DNA of 64,000 bases from Syngnathus acus (GCF_901709675.1 NC_051091.1:9210967-9274966); one strand, 5' to 3'. Positions 39,980 through 52,339 are shown, numbered from the stretch's first letter. Numbers and translations: made by a program. The notes: generated by a model from the sequence alone, not told the origin.

Positions 39980-41994
39980 TCAGAGTAGCAATGTGTCTTC
40001 CAAGTCTTGTACCAAAAAGCAATGTCATTGTACTGTATATAGTGTATTTAACCAGCACGTCACCATTGGCGCATCCTCCGGTCTCTCATTTGCGTACGTG
40101 GCGTCCATATTATCATTGAGTGCAGAGCAATGGTACATTTGGTAGTATGAATAGTTTGCGTTGCTCATGACAGCTGACGGACAAGTGTGTGTAATATAAG
40201 AACTCTGTACATAGGTTGTGTGTTTGTACAGTTCACAACGAATGATGCATAGGTTGTTGCTTCAGCTCCCGTATGTGTGCCTCAGTGCAAGCCTTTAGCC
40301 GCCACTGTGAAGATTTCTGGACTAGACGAGTACCGACCTGCTTTCTCAGTCCAAGGTCAAGTGTTTCTCCCCCCATCAATGAAACGCTTCTAGCACAAGC
40401 TCTTGGAATTTTGATGAGACACTGGAAGGGACTTTACCTTCACTTGAAAAACACCGGCGAGTGTGCCTTGTATTGTAATTTCCGAAGATGAGCATTTAGG
40501 TCCGAAGCAGCCATGAGTTAATGTTCTTGATTCAAATCATCAAAAATGGACAGGAGGAAAAAAAATGATTACACAAATGCTATCATCTCATCGCATTGCA
40601 GGAAATAAAATACGACAGATTGTTAAAATAATAATAACAATGAAAATAATCACTGAGGGTTATACCTGTAGAATGTGCATAAAACTTTTCTGTATTTTCG
40701 CCCCACTTGCTGACTTAAGTATTTACTAGTGAACATACACAAAATGGCGGGGAAATGGTTTTCGGGAAGAAATTTCACTTTGACACATTGGGCTCAAAAT
40801 GTCAACCGAACCTTAAAAGTTCTGAATTTCTTCTAGCTGCTTGCGTTACATAGCGTTGCCTTTGAGAAACTTTTAAGAGTTACTGTGAGGTTGCTGGTGA
40901 TGACATAAAGCACACCAAGAATGTGAATTACTGCAATGTCATTTGTGCAATGCGTTGTTGTTTTTTGTTTTTGAAGCTGTGTGACTCCATTGGAAGCGCT
41001 CTCACAAATGTTGTGGCCATCCTTTGAAATAGTTCCCATTAACATTCACTTTTCAACATTGCCCAACTGATATACAGTATCGGAATAATTGCTAATTTAG
41101 AAAGCACTTTGCAGACTCTGCGTCCATGACGAATGTTTAGTGGAAGGCTAGAGTGAGTTTAAGGTGATAAACTTCCTGATGTGGTTTCAAACTTGTATAT
41201 TTAAATGCATATTTCTTTTCATAATATTTAATTTTGCTTTCTCTGTAACATGAGTAAATCCCAACTTTTGACATTATTCATGCTTGCAATGTATGAATGC
41301 TTTGGCCTGTCGCGTCCCCATACTAGTGACAAACACACTGAACCACACACAATGAAACAAAAATAAAAATGATACTGTGTATGTACAGTACAGTGCTTAG
41401 CATACTTATGCAATTGGAACTTTTGCTTTTATGGCTATTTTGAGCTCACAACAAACTGAACAAGTTTGAGGAATTTCAAATTCAATGCATCAAACATAAC
41501 TCAAGGGCTTAAAGGACTGAGTCATAACAATCTACAACAAATAATACACGAGTAAGCTGAATCATCGATTTTCTTTGAATGAACAGGCACTTTGGTCAGG
41601 CTGTAATGTTAACACAATTCCATTTTTGGTAAACTCTTTATCGGACATGCTGCTACCGGGAATTGCACAACAGGTCAACAATACTCTGTACATGAGCTGT
41701 ATCACTATGTATGCCTTTAATTTTATTTTTTATTTTTGCAGAACAGGTTAGAGCTGATCTTTTCCCACCATATTTTCTTACATTTTTAGATCAAAATTGA
41801 GCTTTAACATTTTTTTGCAATTGGTGAGAATGATGAGAAGTGGTCCAAAGTTGTTTGAAGTGAACCAGGGAGCGAGAGGAGTTTGCCCTTTAGCTTGACA
41901 TTATGTACACATCCCTGCTGACCACATCGGTGGCTGTGTTCGAGTATATGAGGCAGCTCTGGGATGTCCTGGCTTCACTCGGATTGGCGCAACC
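39980..41994 (+). other. wnk2 3' UTR and wnk2-ITIH intergenic sequence
   Basis: Non-coding sequence after the wnk2 TAA. Candidate AATAAA signals lie at about 40604-40609 and 41362-41367. No coding exon is supported. The last ~100 bases are the presumed ITIH promoter and leader; no clear TATA box is seen. Confidence 0.45.
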
Positions 41995-44900
41995 ATGGAA
42001 AGAACTGCGCTGCAAGTCAGCATCTTTGGGCTACTTTTGGCTTTTGGCATCACGCAACCCAAGGTAGGATGATTGATGGCAACTACACACATAAACATAA
42101 CACCCACAATCAGGCTTTATGTTCATTCTAAAAAATGTCAATTCTTTTTTTTTTTTTTTTTTTTTTGTTTAACCTTTATTTACCCAGGCAAACAATTAAG
42201 AACAAGTTCTTATTTACAACTGGGGCCTGACCCAAAGAACAATGGCACTTTGAGGGGGGTGGGGGATGGAGTGCTAAAAAATAAATAAATACATACATAA
42301 AACAAGGTTATATAAATGCACAATCAAAAATAAAGAACTAAAATAAAGATACAAATAATAAAAAATAATTTTAAAAAATAATTTCAACATATTTGTACTT
42401 TTAAAATCACAATTGTAAAAGGTCATTTAATATTGGTGCAAATGAAGTCTTACTTGCATTTTCTCCACCTCGTTATTATTGTTTACTGTTTTGTAAATTT
42501 CACAGGCATTTTTTCACAGTTGACGTTTTATCGTGTGTACACAATTATTATGTGTCTCGTATGGACATAAAGTCATTGCTTCAGCCTACACTCGGTGAAA
42601 AGTAAAAGAAATTAGGGAGTTTTCCCTTCAACCAATGAGAGTTAATGTTCACCACACCACTCTTGTTGTCCCACAACAATTTGATCTTTGCTCTGCTGAC
42701 CGGCAGACCAATGAGGCCTTTTTTCCCCTCCCTAACTGTTTTCACAGAATGACTGGGATATCTACAACTTTAACATCAACTGCACTGTGAGCAGCCGTTA
42801 CGCCACCACCATCATCACCAGCCGTGTGGTCAATCGTAAGGATGAATCCCAAGAAATAGAGTTCCATGTCCGGATTCCCAAGAATGCCTTCATCACCAAA
42901 TTCAGGATGTGGGTGCAGTTGAACGTGTAGTTGAACACAATGAGACACAACACATGAGGCAGATAATAAAACAAGACTTAATGCGATACATTTGTTTATC
43001 TGTGAAAAATGAAGAATATTTTGCAGCTTACTGAGGAGCAGTTTCCACAGTATGTATATCTGCGTTATACTGCCCCCAGGTGGTGACAGTGCGCACAACA
43101 TCAGTAACAGCAAAGTCATTCAAGCAAAACGAAAAATAGCAATGATAAAATGTAAACAAATGAAACATAACAATTAGGGAATGACCTTGAAATGTTCTTG
43201 ACCATCTCCAGGCTTATCGACGGCCAGATGTATGATGGTGTCGTGAAGGCCAAAGAAGCGGCTCAGCAGCAGTACAGTGACGCCGTGTCCCGCGGTGAAA
43301 GTGCTGGCATCGTCAGGTACCATACAGGATTATTGAAAGTGATACCTACAGTCAAAACCCTAAACCTCATTTGAAACCCTAACCCTAGTTGAAACCCTAC
43401 TTGAAAATTCTAACTTTGGTTTGAAACCATAACCCGAGTTTTAAACTCTACTTTGAACATTACAGAAAAGAATTAAAGGGCAGGTTCAGTGTTTTTTGTG
43501 TACCCTTCACAGCTCAGTTGGGAGGACTCTCGAGGAGTTTAAAACCTCAGTGACGGTGGCCCCTCTAAAAAAGGTGACCTTTGAACTCACGTACGAGGAA
43601 CTACTCAAACGCACGCTCGGCAAGTACGAGCTGCTGATCCACGCTAAACCCATGCAGCCTGTCCAAGACTTCAAGGTGTGTGTCTCCTGTTCAAACGTAC
43701 AGTCATTTCAATAATTTGACATCGCCACGTTGGTCCGATTTCTTTATCCCAAATTTCAGGTGGATGTGAACATACAAGAAAATGCAGGGATCAGTTTCAT
43801 CGATGTTAAAGGAGGACTGAGCACAGGCGCTCTGGCTGACGCCATCACCAAAACACATTCAGACCAACAGGTAAGATAAATAAATACAATAATAAATAAA
43901 ATCCTATTTTCAAAGTTTTTAATATTTTTCTTACCACAAAAGCTCTAGCTGATTGGATAAGTGATATATTAGAACAGAACTTGTAATAAAAGAGACATTT
44001 TATTTTCACAGTTCGTCTTTATTCCTTTTCTGATTTTTGCATTGAACTTTTGCAGGCTACGGTTAATTTCTACCCGACAGTGGAGCAACAGAAATCATGT
44101 GAAAATTGTGGAGAAGAGGGTATGAACGGAGATCTGGTTATCGTTTATGATGTCAACAGAGACCAGTCACTGGGGGATGTCAAGGTAAAAGGAACTATCA
44201 ATATTGAATATAGTTTCCAGACAATTCCTTAGGTCCACCTGCACAACAAAACAAAAATTTGGGAAGTCATGTCTTTTCTGTTATGTTTTGTGCATATGAT
44301 GTCACATACTTCAAGAGATTGTTTTTCAATTTTGTTTTTTCATCAGACATCAAGTGGATATTTCATCCATCATTTTGCGCCATCAGAGCTTCCTCGCATT
44401 CCAAAGAATGTTGTCTTTGTCATCGATAAAAGTGGTTCCATGCATGGCAAGAAAATTGAACAGGTACTGGCTTTTAAGTTGTTGTTTTTTTAGTGGGCTA
44501 AAACTACCAAACGATTAAAAATTCAAAACTGTCTCAGACCCGCACAGCGTTAATCCATATCCTGAATGACCTGGCCGAAGACGATTTCTTTGGCCTCATC
44601 ACCTTTGATAGCGGAGTGTCTTACTGGAAGCGTGAACTTATTCAGGCCAACCCAAAACATGTAAAAAGCGCCAAAGAATTCGCAGGGAACATCAGAGCGC
44701 AAGGAGGTAGTTTCATCTTTTCTTTTTGACCACTGTGTGCTTCTGCCATTCAAAGTAATGTTGTGTTGATGTTGTTTTGCCTCATTTAGGTACAAATATT
44801 AATGATGCGTTGTTGGATGGGTCACGTATGTTGAATGAGAACCCCAGGAAAGGTTCAGCGTCTATGCTCATACTCCTCACTGATGGAGATCCAACCTCAG

Positions 44901-47015
44901 GTTAGTACACAGGAAATGAATCAATCATGATGAGCAAACTGTTTGTGTTCAATTTAAATATGTTTTTATGATGTTCAATATTATAGTGGGTTATTTCCTG
45001 ACTAAAATCACATAACAAACTTGTGTGTTTTTTTTTAAATGCTCTAAAATTAGTTTGTTTATTGTCATTTCACATTGTCTGATTTTTATTTATTTTTTCT
45101 GAAACAAAATTGTTTTTCTCTTTGCTGCCCTGTCTGCAGGTGTGACCAATCTGGACTCTATATACTCCAACGTGATGGAGGCCATTCAAGACAAATTCCC
45201 ACTCTACTGTCTTGGATTTGGTTTTGATGTTGAATTTAGTTTCCTTGAGAAGCTGTCTTTGCTGAACAACGGTGTCGCGCGCCGTATTTATCCTGACGCT
45301 GATGCCGATTTGCAGCTGAAGGTACATTTTTCAAACTGCATCCTCCATATTAAAAATGTCCTTATCTTTATTTTGGTAAGTGTAAGTAAGTGTTGGATAA
45401 AACACACATGATAAAACTAAAAATGTGTTTGATTGTGGCCAAGACTAAGAAGGTGTCTTTTCCAACAGGGATTCTATGACGAGGTGGCCACTCCTCTTTT
45501 GACAGATGTGGTGATGATCTATATCGGTGGCACCAATCTGACCCAGACCAACTTCAGTCAGCATTACAACGGTTCCGAGATCGTGGTGGCCGGTCAGCTC
45601 ACCGACAACAACATCGACGCCTTCATCCCTCGTGTCCTGGCTAATTCGGTGAGTGTCATGTCAGCTGTGATTGTCTAAAAGTGACTTGGACTCAAAATTC
45701 TATCTTATGCCGCAGAAAAACACGAGTATCATTTTCTCTGAGAAGGACAGCACAACAAAGTCAACGGACAGCAATATCCAGAGGGTTTGGGCCTACCTGA
45801 CAGTCAAACAACTCCTGGAGAAAGAGTCAGTACTTTTCAATAGGGCTGTAACAAAAAAAAAAAGAAAAAAAGATTTGATTTGCTTGTGAGTTATCCTCAC
45901 ACGCAATCTTCATCATAGGTTGCAGTATTCAGGAGATGAAAAGGAGAGAATGAAGAATGAAACCTTGAGGCTGTCACTCAAGTACAACTTTGTCACCCCG
46001 CTTACATCCATGGTGGTCACCAAGCCAACAAAGGAGAAGACGGAAGTCCTTCACAAACCCAGCGAGGAAGGTCCGCCGCCTCCCGAGAGTCCCAGTTTAG
46101 TATTGAGAAGCCCTGGCGTAGGCTCTAGGCCGAGGGGTCCTCCGGCCAGTCCAGGTTCAGGAGGCGGTCTGTCAAAATGTGAGTGAGTATGTGTGTGTAT
46201 GTGTGAGTATTATTCATGTGGATTAAAATACAATGGAACACATTCAACAAATTGTCTTCTGTCTTTGCAGGGTCTCGCACGCCTGTTTCAGGTAAATATA
46301 AGGAGGTGTCAAAAGGCATCTACAGTATGTTGCAGCCTTATAAGCCTTTAAGAAATTGATATTTAAACAGCAATGGTGAAGCAACACATGTTGACTGATA
46401 ATATGTAGAACAGAATTCATATATGCTTTGTCCTCTGCAAAGAATGAGTAATAGTAGTATCATTTTCCATATTATAGCATTAGGTATATGAATAATTTTT
46501 TTGCTACTTTTTGTGGCAGGCAGGAGCGGATTACCAGGTGGTATGACATGAGCACTAATGATGACAATATTTACACGACATGTGTTGCGTTTACAAAAAA
46601 AATGAACTAATTTCTTTTTTGGTTTTTCTGACAGGTAAAAGATTTCGTGGTAAGATGTCACAACAAATGATTGCTGAACTAACTTACAACATGTTCTCCA
46701 TGTGTTTTCTCATTTTTTAAAAAACTTGAACAAAGTTACAATTATTATATCTATCTATATATATATAGATATATATATAAACACGAATTAATTGACTTTT
46801 TTGGTTTTCTGACAGGTATTCCATATTTTCGTGGTAAGATGTCACAACAAATGATTGCTGAACTAACTTACAAGACTTACAAAGACAGGCCTCAACATGT
46901 TTTCCATGTCTTTTTTCATTTTTTTAAAAACTTGAACAAAGTTACATTTATTATTTATATATAAATATTATTATTATTATATTTATATATATATATATAT
47001 ATATATAAACATGAA

Positions 47016-47071
<56 letters not shown>

Positions 47072-49572
47072 TGGCTCGGTGGCGCACTGGGTAGCACGTC
47101 CGCCTCACATTTAGGAGGGTGCGGGTTCGATTCCACCTCCGGCCCTCCCTGTGTGGAGTTTGCATGTTCTCCCCGGGCCCGCGTGGGTTTTCTCCGGGCA
47201 CTCCGGTTTCCTCCCACATCCCAAAAACATGCTTGGTAGGCCGATTGAAGACTCCAAATTGTCCCTGGGTGTGAGTGCGAGTGCAAATGGTTGTTTGTCT
47301 CTGTGTGCCCTGCGATTGGCTGGCAACCGGTTCAGGGTGTCCCCCGCCTACTGCCCGATGACGGCTGGGATAGGCTCCAGCACTCCCGCGACCCCCGTGG
47401 GGACTAAGCGGTTCAGAAAATGGATGGATGGATATATATATATATATATATACATATATATATGTATATATATATATATATATAAAAACATGAATTAATT
47501 GCCTTTTTTGTTTTTCTGACAGGTACTCCAGATTTTCATGGTAAGATGTCACAACAAATGATTGCTGAAGTACTAACAAGACTTAAAAGCTCATATTTGT
47601 TACAATACTATTTACCCAAAATAGCAGTTAAGACTAGCACATTACTTACTAAATATGGCGTACCACCGGTCTCACACCAAGTAAGATTCTGCCTCCAAGT
47701 GGCCAATGCACACACACACCTGAATGAGCACAACGGATGACAAAACGAGTGACAAAAAGCATCAAATTAATTTATTGCTATTTTCAAGGCACCATATGAT
47801 GTGTTTTGTTATCATTTGCAATGGTTTAGAAGTGTATTGCATCATATTGACTGAGATGTTCCTAATATTGTGGCTACTGTTCTTCCAAAATATATATTTG
47901 CCTTTTACTGTTTTTGTCATTGTTTTCTTTCATTCCAAGTTTGATTGTTGCTCTCCAGGTTCTATGTCTTCTGTGGATTTCATGCCAGGCATTGCACAGG
48001 ACTTCATACAGCAATCCGAGTCAGGTAAGCATCATGAGATCAGATGATGTGATCAAGTGCCAGTAAAAGATGGTGTTTTAAAATAAAGGGATTAGTTAAG
48101 ATACATAATTGTATGTTTACAAGAGATAACATAAACTGCGTGTGTGGTTGCAGTTGATTTGCCCAGACGGACCTACATTTCTGGAAACTTTCCTATCGTT
48201 TCTGCAACATTACCACCTGGTAAGCGTGATACAATTGTGTCCTTTAATGCGACGTCTCATTGTCTGTTTTTTTTTTTTTTTTTACAGTTGTTGAACCTCA
48301 AATCCGCTTTTTGTTGCCGGCTGAGAATCAATCTCTTCCACTGTGTTTTGATATCACCGCTTCCGCTGCACTTCGACTCCTTCACGTCCCCAGTACAGGT
48401 CGGTCCAACGTGCCAGAATGTTCCCTTTGATTAGAAATCAAAAATGAAGTTGTTGTGCGTCTCTTCTGCACTAGGCCTCTCTGTGAACGGTGCACTAGAT
48501 GGAAAAAGAGGCTTCCACGTAATAGTTGTCCACTTCAATCCGGACATCACGATTACTGTTAACAAGTATGGCGTCACTGCTAATGATGGACAAGTTGAAC
48601 AGATGATACCGTGGCAGGCGGGACAGGAGGAGACGGTGATTTTTGGAAGGTGATTTTGCTTTAAGAAAATGGCCGCTTGATTCAGAACTGAACTTTGCAT
48701 CTGATGTTTGATGTCAAAAAAATGCTTTTCATAGTGTGACAGTGATTAAACGGAACTTGGAAGTTGACATCACAGTTGGAGAAACACGCCTGATCATCTT
48801 GCATCATGGGAGCGCTGGGGAAGAATTCCTCTGGCCGGTTTTACGACAGCGGCCTTCAGATGATAACGCTGGAGGAATTTTAGGTGGGTTTTTCTCGACT
48901 GTGGATATAGTTTCAAAAGTTTACACACCCTCTGTTCAAATGGCAAGTTTTTGAGCTACCAAAACAATTAGAACAGGATTAAAACATATATGTATAACCC
49001 ACCTTAAAAGTCTTCAGGTGTCTGATAGAAAAATCAAAACTAAGTTCAGCCTACTTGAATATTTCGGATTAATTTGGGGTTCATCCGAGGGACTTTAAAT
49101 GCTGGCAAGGGAGTTTGAATGTTTCTTGCTTACCAAAAAGAAAATGCAAACTTGTGAAACCACATTCTTAGTTGTTTACTTTTATCCTCGAGTGTGCTTA
49201 TGTTTGATCAGCATGAGTTTATGTTCTGCTAGTTCATTGATTCCTCTTATTCTTTTCAGGACAAAAGCCAGCAGTTTATGAAGACGTGTCGACACATATG
49301 CTAAAACTTAAAATCAAAGACCAGGAAGTCGTAGTTTCCAGGTAACGATCATTTTTACATAATATATTTGTAATTTTGTTAAAGGCTTACAGTCAGTGTG
49401 TGCACTAACAATGTTTTTGTTTCCTAGAACCATGGCTGCTGACTACAGTTTTTCCCCAGCTGTGATAATGCCCTGCTGGCTCACGCCTGCTGAGTCAGCG
49501 CTACAAGCACAGCTCAGCGATTTCACTGTCCTCTATTTAATCAAGAGCCAGTCTTCCAGATATGTTTCATGA
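41995..49572 (+). CDS. Inter-alpha-trypsin inhibitor heavy chain, ITIH3/ITIH4-like, 916 aa, 25 exons
   Basis: Exons: 41995-42063, 42748-42908, 43212-43316, 43513-43675, 43760-43870, 44056-44184, 44347-44463, 44538-44706, 44790-44900, 45140-45321, 45469-45648, 45716-45825, 45919-46178, 46271-46291, 46520-46537, 46635-46649, 46816-46833, 47523-47540, 47959-48024, 48154-48219, 48288-48398, 48475-48649, 48735-48883, 49260-49341, 49428-49572; 917 codons with the stop. It is a secreted liver-type plasma protein that associates with extracellular matrix. It has a signal peptide (about 1-19), a VIT domain ([37 protein letters not shown]) and a VWA domain with the metal site DKSGS and [36 protein letters not shown] follows, then a Pro/Gly-rich linker made of tiny exons and the heavy-chain C-terminal domain. 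The DPH motif that carries the chondroitin ester link in ITIH1-3 is not found, which points to an ITIH4-like role. Orthology within ITIH1/3/4 is unresolved. Confidence 0.9.
42143..42260. repeat. Poly-T plus familiar teleost repeat end in ITIH intron 1
   Basis: A T-run is followed by 'gtttaacctttatttaccca' and then 'ggcaaacaattaagaacaag ttcttatttacaactggggc' in two halves. This resembles a repeat end seen widely in fish genomes. It is likely a reverse-oriented retroelement or transposon terminus. The exact family is not assigned. Confidence 0.5.
43350..43445. repeat. Degenerate AACCCTA-type repeat in ITIH intron 3
   Basis: Irregular copies of 'gaaaccctaa', 'ccctagttgaaaccctac' and 'tttgaaaccataaccc'. 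A similar stretch occurs at 58735-58795 in an IL-17 receptor intron. Spacing is irregular, so this is not a telomeric array. Confidence 0.55.
46959..47069. repeat. (AT)n microsatellite in the ITIH microexon array, left of the SINE
   Basis: Long AT dinucleotide runs. A matching run resumes at about 47432-47483, just beyond the SINE-like element, so the SINE sits inside what was one AT tract. Confidence 0.9.
47070..47431 (+). mobile_element. tRNA-derived SINE-like element
   Basis: It starts 'ggtggctcggtggcgcactg', has a B-box-like GGTTCGATTCC, then 'gtgtggagtttgcatgttct' and 'gattggctggcaaccggttc', and ends in repeated TGGATGGATGG. This is the layout of a very common teleost repeat: a tRNA-like head with a conserved body and a short tandem tail. 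It lies inside an AT tract within an intron of the ITIH gene. Confidence 0.75.
48900..48970. repeat. Dispersed 'tttacacacc' repeat copy in ITIH intron 23
   Basis: 'gtggatatagtttcaaaagt' then 'ttacacaccctctgttcaaatgg' in two parts matches the left end of the repeat at 19390 and 1216. Confidence 0.45.
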
Positions 49573-49608
49573 GAATTATGGCAAGCACACATTCTTAATA
49601 TCAGAAAC

Positions 49609-49614
49609 AATAAA
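49609..49614 (+). terminator. Candidate ITIH polyadenylation signal
   Basis: AATAAA 37 bases after the stop codon, followed by T-rich sequence. A very short 3' UTR is usual for ITIH genes. Confidence 0.5.
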
Positions 49615-49849
49615 CCCTGGATTTCATGGTCTTTCTTTCAAATATTCAGATAAATCAAGTTTTTGTTGCAAATTGCAATAATCCCCTTTAGATCATTATT
49701 ATAGATAATTCATATACATCATTTATATTTGTATGATTATACAATTATGAGTGCTCTAGTGACACACTCATTTTTACTTCTGATTAACATAACTTATAAC
49801 TATGCAACATATAACACTAAAATCAACAAACACAATAGCAGTTAGTTTA

Positions 49850-50022
49850 GTTTAGTTTATTGTTTAGCACATATTATTATAACAAATAACAGTGCAGGGA
49901 GGGAGACGAAGCCTAGGGCTTGTAAGGAGCTCCACTCCTGTATAATCAAAGTGCACAACAAACAAAGTGCTGTGACATCAAATATTATTCAAGTGTTTAA
50001 GAAAGAAAAAAAAATAAATAAT

Positions 50023-50058
<36 letters not shown>

Positions 50059-50600
50059 GAATAAACATCAATGAATAAACACAAGCATAACTAGCTAAAT
50101 ATTAAATCGTCATATTTATATATGCATATATACGAAAGTGAACGTATACATACATAAACAAATACACTATACAAAATGAGAAACAAGAGAAACAAAATTT
50201 GACACTTTAGTGATGTTGAAACAATCAAAAAACACCAGGTAAGAAAATAGCTGAGCGGAAGCAGAAGAACTGCAAACAGAAAATAACAAAACAAGGAAGA
50301 ATCAGGGTATAAATAGTGGTTTAAGTTGATGTTCTTAGTATGGATCAGCTGAGTGCGGTGGAGTAATTTTGGACTGGTAGGATCATGAGTGGAGAAGGTG
50401 GTGTTTCAGGTGCTTTCTAAAGTTAGTCAAATCAGGTCAAACATTGGTGCCCAGTTTTAGTTAATTGAACAATCGCAGATGTGAAAGTCACACGGGGTGT
50501 AGTCTTTTTTTAATTATGGGTCATTTAAACAGTATAAAAGACTGGTGAATAAATTGTGTTTTTGGAATGTGGGTGGAAGAAGGACTAGGCGGATCAATAT
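49850..50600. repeat. Repeat-derived intergenic sequence with a (TA)n tract
   Basis: Starts 'tagtttagtttattgtttag', with a (TA)n run at about 50027-50055, then AT-rich sequence without a gene. The 'cagggagggagacgaagcct agggcttgt' part looks like a retroelement end in reverse orientation. Not classified. Confidence 0.35.
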
Positions 50601-50652
50601 GCAAATTTTCAGAATGGAATGATACACGCCTCAAAGTCGACTTCCTTTCAAG

Positions 50653-50815
50653 TAGTGATGTGCACTCCAGTTCTTTTAAGTGAACTGAATCCTTAGAATC
50701 AGTTCACTCAAAAGATTCGTGCAAACATCGCATGATAGTGATGTGCATTCCAGTTCTCTTAAGTGAACTGTATCTTTAGAATCAGTTCACTCAAAAGATT
50801 CGTTCAAACTAATCG
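50653..50815. repeat. Tandem duplication of the element's left end
   Basis: 'agtgatgtgcactccagttc' at about 50654 and 'agtgatgtgcattccagttc' at about 50738 begin two ~80-bp units. Each continues through 'agaatcagttcactcaaaag' and 'attcgt'. Confidence 0.75.
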
Positions 50816-50887
50816 TTCAACAAATCAACACCCCCCCCCACACACACACACTGAACCTTTTGTTTTTTTCATAAATCAAATAATCAA

Positions 50888-51165
50888 AAATCATGGTCAA
50901 AGCTTCACGGAAAGTGAAAAGTGCCACACCCGCCCTCACCCCCACTTTCTGATTGGTTGTTTGATCTGTGACGTCACTCGGACACACTATTAGGTACACC
51001 GCCATTTTCAGGTGTTCCTAATAACAGGCCACTTCATTAGGGAAAAATCATGGTCAAAGCTTAACTGAAAGTGAAAAGTGCCACACCCGCCCTCACCCCC
51101 ACTTTCTGATTGGCTGTTTGATCTGTGACGTCACTCGGACACTAGGTACACCGCCATTTTCGGGT
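50888..51165. repeat. Direct duplication (~155-bp spacing) containing 'ctgtgacgtcactcggacac'
   Basis: Two near-identical units run from 'aaatcatggtcaaagctt' through 'gtgccacacccgccctcacc', 'tctgattgg' and 'ctgtgacgtcactcggacac' to 'ggtacaccgccattttc'. They start near 50888 and 51044 and differ at a few bases. Both contain a perfect TGACGTCA CRE palindrome. Confidence 0.8.
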
Positions 51166-51689
51166 TCGTTCGCGAAGATTCACGAGTGAGTCACAGACAG
51201 CGTTGCTGCTTTGCCAGCCGACACGTTATGCCGACATTGATGTTTTAATTTTGTATTTGTTGGATTGTAGTTGATGGTGTTATTATACCGAATGTGTTTG
51301 TGTTTGAATAAAAGGTTGAAAAAAAAAATCCGTTATGCCGACATTTGTTATTTTGGGGGACACCAACTCATACAACAACGTAAAACACATATTGTCATAT
51401 AAAGCAGTTATATGTCTGATTTTTATGTTTTAATTGGCGAATATAAAAAGAAGGAATAAAACACCAGACAAGTTTTAACATAAATGTTTATTTAAAAATA
51501 ATAATAATAATAATAATTTTAAAAGTACATTTCAAACCAGCAATCTAATGTTAAATTGCAGCAGATATATTGGATAACAATATTTAGGTGTATAGTATAT
51601 ATGCATACATACTATAAATGTTATACAATCAAGATTACCCAAAGAGAAGCATAATCTCCCCGTTGTTGCATAACGGCGCATCCCTTCAT

Positions 51690-52145
51690 TGATTGATTGA
51701 CTGATAGAACTTTATTCATCCCACAGTGGGGAAATTCACTTGTCACAGCAGCGCATATGAGTGCAAGAATAATACGAGTGCAAGAATAAAACAAGTGCCA
51801 AAATTTCAAAAAAGGGTAAATAGGACAAGGACAAACACAAGTGCTGCTAGTAGAGACGAAACATTCATTCATTTTATCAGGTGCCACGCATGTTGTAGTC
51901 TGACAGCAGAGGGAATGAAGGACCTGCGGAACCGTTCCTTCCTACACCGTACACCGAGGGTGCAAAAGTCTGCCGCTAAAGGAGCTGCTCAGGGACCGTA
52001 CAATCTCATGGAGGGGGTGAGAGGTGTTGTCCATGATGGATTTAAGCTTAATCAACGTCCTCCTCTCACCACAACCTCAATAGAGTCCAGGGGACAGCCC
52101 AGGACAGAGCTCGCTCTTCTGACCATCTTATTCATGCAATAAAGT
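51690..52145 (-). mobile_element. 3' fragment of a CR1/Rex-like LINE
   Basis: Read on the minus strand, the fragment ends in sequence encoding a degraded FRRSFIPSAV-like reverse transcriptase tail. A UTR follows, ending 'gggatgaataaagttctatc' and a short (CAAT)n tail. This is the usual 3' structure of fish CR1/Rex-type LINEs. No catalytic domain is left. Confidence 0.6.
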
Positions 52146-52299
52146 TCGCCGTTAGCTTGGAGAAAACGTGCATAAAAGAAGTGGTGTTTCAGTGATTGGT
52201 TCTTTCTTTCCTTGGCAAATCTTAAATCGACATTCTGGTTTACATAGTTCACGCCAGGAGACGCAACGCGTTCACTGACTGATCCGTTGATGCACGGGA

Positions 52300-52339
52300 A
52301 AAGGAAGGAAGGAAGGAAGGAAGGAAGGAAGGAAGGAAG
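52300..52339. repeat. (GGAA)n microsatellite
   Basis: About ten GGAA units in a row inside the hAT-like element. Confidence 0.95.

Larger units (their letters stand above)
46271..47540 (+). other. Array of five consecutive ITIH microexons, the last three in duplicated units
   Basis: Microexons: 46271-46291 (21 nt), 46520-46537 (18), 46635-46649 (15), 46816-46833 (18), 47523-47540 (18). Each has an AG acceptor and a GT donor, and each splits a glycine codon at phase 1, so any of them can be skipped in frame. They encode SRTPVS, RSGLP, KRFR, IPYFR and TPDFH separated by Gly. The last three share nearly identical surroundings: a TTTCTGACAG acceptor and then 'gtaagatgtcacaacaaatg attgctgaa' downstream. 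The intervening intron is AT-microsatellite-rich. They are therefore tandem copies of one exon-bearing unit. Confidence 0.75.

Noticed and set aside
43350-43445. Interstitial telomere array
   Set aside because: Units are irregular and not (TTAGGG)n; it reads as a degenerate dispersed repeat.
47070-47160. A functional tRNA gene (A- and B-box-like sequence)
   Set aside because: There is no cloverleaf with an anticodon arm; the sequence continues into the SINE body.
51726-52142. 138-codon plus-strand open frame
   Set aside because: It is the antisense of a LINE 3' fragment.
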